Assembly (NCBI GenBank): GCA_047614125.1
Contig: JBLHHI010000139.1
Span: 1-7,743 of the forward strand
From: JBLHHI01 sp047614125
GTDB lineage: Bacteria; Bacteroidota; Bacteroidia; NS11-12g; UBA9320
Direction of reading: 5' to 3'
Length of the DNA stretch: 7,743 nucleotides
Shown here: positions 5,001 to 7,743 of the stretch, piece by piece
Numbering within the stretch: position 1 is the first letter of the stretch
Layout: the number at the start of each line of letters is the position of its first letter
Position numbers and translations under genes: made by a program
The notes under the pieces: model-generated
What the model saw: the letters and a program-made list of their open reading frames with translations, nothing else
The model's database searches: none
Told to the model about the DNA's origin: nothing

Positions 5001-7743
5001 GTCCAAACAAGTCCGGATGAAAAAGCACCAGAAGGTAAACTGACCGGATTCAATTTTGAAGTTAAAAAGTTGAAATTGGAAATGGGTGGAATGCGTGATT
5101 TTAGTTTAAGTGTGGATGCGGAGGTTGGATTAGTAAAAACGGATCCTAAAAACGCAAGTCAAGGTAAAGGTATCTCTGCAAGGGGAAAGTTTAATATTCT
5201 CGGCAGTATATCTGGAAACCAACCGAAAGACATGAGTTTTAAGTATAAGGAAATAACGGTTGATGCCTTGTCTATCCAAATTGATGTGAGCGCGATTAGA
5301 CTAGATGGAAATGTTGAATTTTACAGAGGTGATGACGTGATGGGCGATGGTTTTAAAGGAGACCTAAATGTAAAGACACCAATTGTTGAAGTTCAGTTAG
5401 AAGCAATTTTTGGAAATAAGCAAGATTACGAATATTGGTACGTGTATGGGAAAGTAGGGAAAGCTGAAACGGGTAAAAAACCGGGATCCCCAATTTGGCC
5501 AAAGAAAGGTACTCCAAGCATGTTAAAATTGTGGGGTTTTGGTGGTGGCGCATATTACCACATGACCGACAATGGCAAAGACGCGACAAGACGTTATACC
5601 CCAAATAAGCAAGTAGATTTAGGATTAAAGGCTTCTGTTACGTTGTCGGTAACTGAGCCGGAAGTGTTTTGGGCAGATGCTGAATTATCAGCGGAATTCG
5701 GTGATACCACGCGCATATTATTAACGGGGAATGCTTATTTTATGAAGAAAGAGATGACACCAAATGAATCTGGCAAGGTGGATGGTGTTGAAGCTATATT
5801 GGATGCCAAAGTAAATATTGCAGAAGATTACTTCGACCTCGCCTCTACGATGGATGTCCGGGTTTACCTACAGAACGGAATTTTTAAGGGGGGTATGGAA
5901 AATAAACCACAGTATACGCTTGCAACCGCAACTTTAAATGTTTCAGAAACAGGTTGGAAATTTTGGGTTGGTCAGCCAACAAGTAGAGGACAAGGAATAA
6001 TGCAAGTGCCTGTTCTCGGAACATTGCCTATTAAGGCATATCTGATGTTGGGCACTGAGGATATGGAGGCTGCCATAGTCCCTTCATTCATATCAACTAT
6101 GTTAGGAGCTTCCAATTCAGGATTTAGTTCTTCGGGTAAGTCGGGTATGGCAAATGATTCTACCACTTCCACACGAGGTTCTGCCGAACAAGGAGTTGCT
6201 TTCGGTGCTGAGGTGAGTTACAAGTTAGACGAGGAGATTGCTATTTTGTATTTTAAATTTGATGCAATGCTCGGATTTGACTTTAGTCTTATACAGGGGA
6301 ATAAAGCATGCTCTAATATTCTAGATGACGACGGAGATCCAATAAAACAAGGGGTTGATGGTTGGTATGGCAAGGGACAAGTCTACGCTGGTTTCCGTGG
6401 TGATATGGGTTTGGATATAGATCTATTCTTTTTTGCAGGGAAAATATCATTAGTCACTTTGAATGCCGCTATGCTCATTGAAGGAGGAACTCCAAACCCA
6501 ACGTTTGTGAAGGGGACGGCTTCTATGGGTTACAGTGTGTTAGGGGGAATAGTTAAGGGAAGAACTAGTTTCAACTTATCGGCTGGTACTCAATGTGATG
6601 AAGAAGTTATTGACCCTTTTGCGGGAATAGATTTTATTGCGAGCATGACACCTGGTGATGAAACACGAGGAGCAGTGAAGAAAGTGTCAGTTTTTGCAAA
6701 ACCTACCATTTCTTTCAATGCTAAAGTTGGAAAAAACGCCATTTATGTATTCGAAGAACCAAATACAGGGAAAATCACCAAGTATCGCGTTCGTGTAGAT
6801 TCTTTTCATCTAAGACATAGTAAAGGGTGGCAATTGTACGCAGAAGGTAAGGAAGAAAGGCCCGATGTTTACGAGCTTCAGTTTACTCCAAATGAGATAC
6901 TTCTGCCGCAAACCGACTACTATTTCGAAATTACATTAGTGTCGGACGTGCTGACAAAAAATGGATGGATTCCAGTACGTGACAATAAGAAAAAACTATG
7001 GAGTGTCACAGAAGGACGCCACTTTACTACAGGCGATTTACCAAAAAAGATTGTTCATGATAATTTGGTAACATGTTATCCTGGTATATGGAATAGTGAA
7101 AAGACCCATATACCAGACTACCGCTATCTTCAGAGCGAGAATGGAAAGAAAGAGGGTTTTATTGAGTTTAAGAGAACGACCGATTATCTGTTCAAAAAAG
7201 CAAATGATCCAGAATCCGTTTGGTGGTCAGAAGTAGTTGCAGTATTTCAATCATTTGATGGAAGTTATACTGATTTAGGTGAAACCAAAATTATTAGCGG
7301 GAAGGGGAACTTTTTAGTGTTCAAACTGCCAGAAGAGAAGCTTTCAAACAACACCATGATACAAATCGATATTAAACGGCGATTTTATAAGAACCCTAAG
7401 TTTAATTTCGAATCAAAGAGTTTAGGAGATAAAGTCGGAAACGCAGGTGACACTATTCGTAGAAATGGTAAGGCTTACACCAACTACCCTATAACTGATA
7501 AATCCCCAGAAAGTGTTCTATTATGGAGCTATGTGACGGTTACAAGTAAATTCAATTCTTTTAGCGAAAAAATTCAAAATCATCGGAACAAGTCTGGGAC
7601 CTTCAACGAGGTTTATTTACAAGATGCTGAGTATTATCCAGACACTTACAAACGACTAGTGTATGACTTTGGATTCTCCACTGAATATGGTGAACCATTC
7701 AGCGGTGGTGAAATGATGGGAAATAGAATTCGCATAGGAGACT
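1938..7743 (+). CDS. Giant exported multidomain beta-rich protein with TANFOR-like, Fn3-like and Ig-like domains (3' end outside window)
   Basis: One open frame of 1935 codons without a stop, cut by the window edge, so the true protein is longer. I checked the frame at several points along its length and it is continuous. It begins with a signal peptide (residues 1-24). Next come a TANFOR-like domain (about 25-171), two tandem Fn3-like modules (172-295, 305-422), a Lys/Glu/Pro linker (423-451), and a beta-strand-rich central region (about 452-1390) with an acidic linker at 1010-1034. A Ser/Gly/Thr linker (1392-1419), a patterned block (1475-1553), an SbsA/Big_5-like Ig domain (about 1583-1699) and a truncated remainder complete what is visible. 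No catalytic motif, nucleotide-binding loop, protease triad or internal transmembrane helix stands out, so the role is probably structural, adhesive or binding at the cell envelope (inference). Cysteines are few (C18, 145, 164, 453, 642, 1458, 1553, 1713). From memory, the order of motifs matches a large Bacteroidota-restricted family of unknown function that occurs beside barrels like the upstream one; I could not check this. A type IX sorting domain, if present, would lie beyond the edge. Confidence 0.9.
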   Translation, partial: MMTRLIKVVLAILLVFGCAGQTRAQTYPVQITLNLTAPYPTNYDAYMDHLSNGFVQINNTTLNPLEVFFKLKFEENNGRVSINSPLDLTSGLTLSPGINFLTPQDIEDIFENVSENDFYTAGLTADQRQAMIMNKQLPEGSYTLCLYAYDESPKLLSDPFGMGCTIFDIYYPERPIIDQPIQDEAVMAMGSFNIMWSHFLTNVDAIARTEYIVKIIDVTEQEIKNIPNAFLDPGISPDFEENVGVTRSKFIQDFIDLPLAQDHVYAVRITAVDPQDEVLYQYGGHSEIVVFTYGEKEDANKWAVPNLVKPEYDSELAVGNDLNILWEHDVEDASTLSYWLRIIDQTASKDGYNINYEDLVDGRYEYAVNTSIKSTDTTINTSGEKWIEGHDYFIIVQVTSSDQDVEFLVNGLGGMVSVRYGETPEKEKEPKKPEVTKVKPEKDKKSKPLEGNCDPTLLVKLPKSKDSLVSVKLENKKDYAFGNVTLHVKSNSGDPESGYKGDGYISVQLGTRKVKVNVEFLEVKVNAGGRVIEGRGNGKLEDQAKELGEMTSIVQGTTDLDSAQIMKLYTLAKNQGKNARMEANKEVDLPVGVSKTVGNETMTIGIVEMLLTPERATMAALFSINNKTWGKHIPLLGADQICFTAAGPGDNVRLFLAKDFNIPGTNGDMILKASKNDGKGKTEGTYVTMNRNGFVEGQISAEFGISTKELYSENLAGVIDNSTTVKLFVSGSFKASNDFILQAKISPFQLPSLPGFGFDLENGYFDNSDMENPPNIKFPEGHPTKASDVTWKGIWFAKATVRAPRDWGGSSKNEGRTSASVSFIKDNFGVHLKAEIDNILDIKEGEVEGFAFSIDNVTLHVLNSKFQAVTTIGKIGLPILPDGKYLDYLGSVDQPKADSANQKQPLSIVYTITPDKKGYDIDWLKAHIDFDSSTFFLLKNDGHEKGMDIQMNGVISVKASLTENMVDLPGLKFSGMKLQKMTQKDPSQAKADPNNGKLVFTGPVFSFTGEKEKEGSEGGNDVQTSPDEKAPEGKLTGFNFEVKKLKLEMGGMRDFSLSVDAEVGLVKTDPKNASQGKGISARGKFNILGSISGNQPKDMSFKYKEITVDALSIQIDVSAIRLDGNVEFYRGDDVMGDGFKGDLNVKTPIVEVQLEAIFGNKQDYEYWYVYGKVGKAETGKKPGSPIWPKKGTPSMLKLWGFGGGAYYHMTDNGKDATRRYTPNKQVDLGLKASVTLSVTEPEVFWADAELSAEFGDTTRILLTGNAYFMKKEMTPNESGKVDGVEAILDAKVNIAEDYFDLASTMDVRVYLQNGIFKGGMENKPQYTLATATLNVSETGWKFWVGQPTSRGQGIMQVPVLGTLPIKAYLMLGTEDMEAAIVPSFISTMLGASNSGFSSSGKSGMANDSTTSTRGSAEQGVAFGAEVSYKLDEEIAILYFKFDAMLGFDFSLIQGNKACSNILDDDGDPIKQGVDGWYGKGQVYAGFRGDMGLDIDLFFFAGKISLVTLNAAMLIEGGTPNPTFVKGTASMGYSVLGGIVKGRTSFNLSAGTQCDEEVIDPFAGIDFIASMTPGDETRGAVKKVSVFAKPTISFNAKVGKNAIYVFEEPNTGKITKYRVRVDSFHLRHSKGWQLYAEGKEERPDVYELQFTPNEILLPQTDYYFEITLVSDVLTKNGWIPVRDNKKKLWSVTEGRHFTTGDLPKKIVHDNLVTCYPGIWNSEKTHIPDYRYLQSENGKKEGFIEFKRTTDYLFKKANDPESVWWSEVVAVFQSFDGSYTDLGETKIISGKGNFLVFKLPEEKLSNNTMIQIDIKRRFYKNPKFNFESKSLGDKVGNAGDTIRRNGKAYTNYPITDKSPESVLLWSYVTVTSKFNSFSEKIQNHRNKSGTFNEVYLQDAEYYPDTYKRLVYDFGFSTEYGEPFSGGEMMGNRIRIGD
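2010..2450 (+). other. TANFOR-like N-terminal domain of the giant protein
   Basis: Residues about 25-171. The stretch LPEGSYTLC (137-145), followed by AYD and a second Cys at 164 (GMGCTIFDI), resembles the LP-x-G-x-Y-x-x-C signature that I associate with the TANFOR domain described in Tannerella forsythia and relatives. C145 and C164 are well placed for a disulfide in an exported protein. The function of the domain is unknown; the assignment is from motif memory, not a profile search. Confidence 0.5.
2451..2822 (+). repeat. Fn3-like module 1 of the giant protein
   Basis: Residues 172-295. The module opens with a Pro-containing strand (PERPIIDQP), carries FNIMW with W196 and the following SHF, a Y-x-V-x-I-x-D strand (YIVKIIDVT), then VYAVRITAVD, and closes with VFTYGE. 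This layout is that of a fibronectin type III or similar Ig fold. The next module repeats it with its Trp 130 residues later, suggesting an ancient duplication that has since diverged strongly at the DNA level. Confidence 0.55.
2850..3203 (+). repeat. Fn3-like module 2 of the giant protein
   Basis: Residues 305-422. It repeats module 1: a Pro-containing opening (PNLVKPEYD), LNILWEHD with W326, a strand SYWLRIIDQT, a strand YFIIVQVTSSD, and the closing VSVRYGE. Spacing to module 1 is 130 residues between the tryptophans and 127 between the two YGE closings. Fn3-like tandem modules usually act as spacers or protein- and glycan-binding units on exported proteins. Confidence 0.55.
3204..3290 (+). 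other. Lys/Glu/Pro-rich interdomain linker
   Basis: Residues 423-451 are almost entirely Lys, Glu and Pro with a few small residues (for example EKEKEPKKPE). The segment is hydrophilic and lacks the strand pattern seen on both sides. It probably forms an extended, flexible linker between the Fn3-like modules and the long central region. On the DNA it shows as an A-rich purine run. Confidence 0.65.
3291..4964 (+). other. Central beta-rich region, first half
   Basis: Residues about 452-1009. Dozens of short alternating hydrophobic strands occur with little predicted helix. Landmarks are VEFLEVKVN (518-526), ATMAALFSI (from 616), ICFTAAGPG with C642, LFLAKDF (654-660), WKGIWF from W791, and GFAFSID (849-855). 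I recall these landmarks in the same order in other giant Bacteroidota proteins, but know of no solved function. The long runs of similar strands recall the repeating layout of AsmA/TamB-type beta-grooves or beta-solenoids, which is inference only. Confidence 0.4.
4965..5039 (+). other. Acidic/Gly-rich linker inside the central region
   Basis: Residues 1010-1034 are rich in Glu, Lys, Gly, Ser and Asp (beginning EKEKEGSEGG) and lack hydrophobic residues. It breaks the strand pattern and separates two halves of the central region, so it likely marks a domain boundary or a surface loop. Confidence 0.55.
5040..6110 (+). other. Central beta-rich region, second half
   Basis: Residues about 1035-1391. 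The alternating strand pattern resumes. Landmarks are FYRGDDVMGDGFKGD (from 1128), YEYWYVYGKVG around W1167, and GFGGGAYYHM (1200-1209), a glycine/aromatic cluster typical of tight beta turns. The segment KAYLMLGTEDM and the hydrophobic stretch after it close the region before the Ser/Gly linker. No enzymatic motif is seen. The function is unknown. Confidence 0.4.
6111..6194 (+). other. Ser/Gly/Thr-rich linker
   Basis: Residues 1392-1419 are mainly Ser, Gly, Thr and Asn with few hydrophobic residues (for example SGFSSSGKSG). This is typical of a flexible tether or exposed loop. It separates the central region from the more strongly patterned block that follows. Confidence 0.6.
6360..6596 (+). 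other. Patterned beta block ending in a conserved-looking Cys
   Basis: Residues 1475-1553. It opens GWYGKGQVYAGF, continues with a notably hydrophobic LDIDLFFFAG strand pair and PNPTFVKG, and closes SFNLSAGTQC (C1553). The sequence is dense in Gly, aromatic and alternating hydrophobic residues, suggesting membrane-facing or tightly packed strands. I recall near-identical spacing in related giant Bacteroidota proteins, where the block also comes directly before an Ig-like domain. C1458 lies just upstream and could pair with C1553. Confidence 0.45.
6684..7034 (+). other. Ig-like domain of SbsA/Big_5 type
   Basis: Residues about 1583-1699. The domain begins with a strand carrying the motif ISFNAKVG. 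It then shows the arrangement FTPNEILLPQTDYYFEITL and closes FTTGD (1696-1700). The F-x-P...L-x-P-x-T-x-Y...F-T-T-G order is the hallmark of the SbsA-like bacterial Ig domain (Pfam Big_5). Such domains are structural or binding modules of S-layer and other surface proteins, which supports an extracellular or envelope location for the whole protein. Confidence 0.6.

Noticed and set aside
4616..5053. Minus-strand ORF of 145 codons antisense to the giant gene
   Set aside because: It lies entirely inside the continuous plus-strand frame, its translation is a Ser/Pro/Phe-rich shadow of Lys/Glu-rich coding sequence, and no recognisable domain appears.
1..7743. CRISPR array, insertion sequence, tRNA or rRNA gene
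   Set aside because: No regularly spaced direct repeats, transposase-like frame with terminal repeats, cloverleaf or conserved rRNA segment was seen; the window is filled by two protein genes.

Overview
The window looks like a piece of a Bacteroidota (Cytophaga/Flavobacteria-like) chromosome. The evidence is moderate A+T content (G+C near 40% by eye), A-rich sequence rather than a Shine-Dalgarno site before start codons, a Bacteroidota-type -7 promoter motif (TAnnTTTG) upstream of the first gene, and above all two protein families whose motif patterns I know only from that phylum. The exact genus cannot be read from the sequence.

Layout: 1-153 is a short leader with one candidate promoter and a small hairpin. 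154-1941 encodes a 595-residue predicted outer-membrane beta-barrel. 1938-7743 is one uninterrupted reading frame of 1935 codons that runs off the right edge. It encodes a giant exported, beta-rich, multidomain protein. The two genes overlap by ATGA (1938-1941), so they are almost certainly one transcription unit with coupled translation. Nothing else in the window is convincingly coding: every minus-strand or alternative-frame ORF lies antisense to or inside these two genes.

The giant protein reads, in order: signal peptide; a TANFOR-like N-terminal domain with a Cys pair; two tandem ~128-residue Fn3-like modules, each ending in YGE; a Lys/Glu/Pro linker; a very long beta-strand-rich central region (about residues 452-1390) split by an acidic linker; a Ser/Gly/Thr linker; a strongly patterned block ending in a Cys; an Ig-like domain of the SbsA/Big_5 kind; and a further C-terminal region that is cut off. 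The layout of an outer-membrane barrel followed directly by a giant surface-type protein resembles, in logic only, the SprF/SprB pairs of type IX secretion/gliding systems. The barrel does not look like PorP/SprF and no type IX C-terminal sorting domain is visible because the end of the gene is missing.

I infer a two-component cell-envelope system in which the barrel anchors, exports or partners the giant protein. Its biological task is unknown to me, and this pair is the most interesting content of the window.
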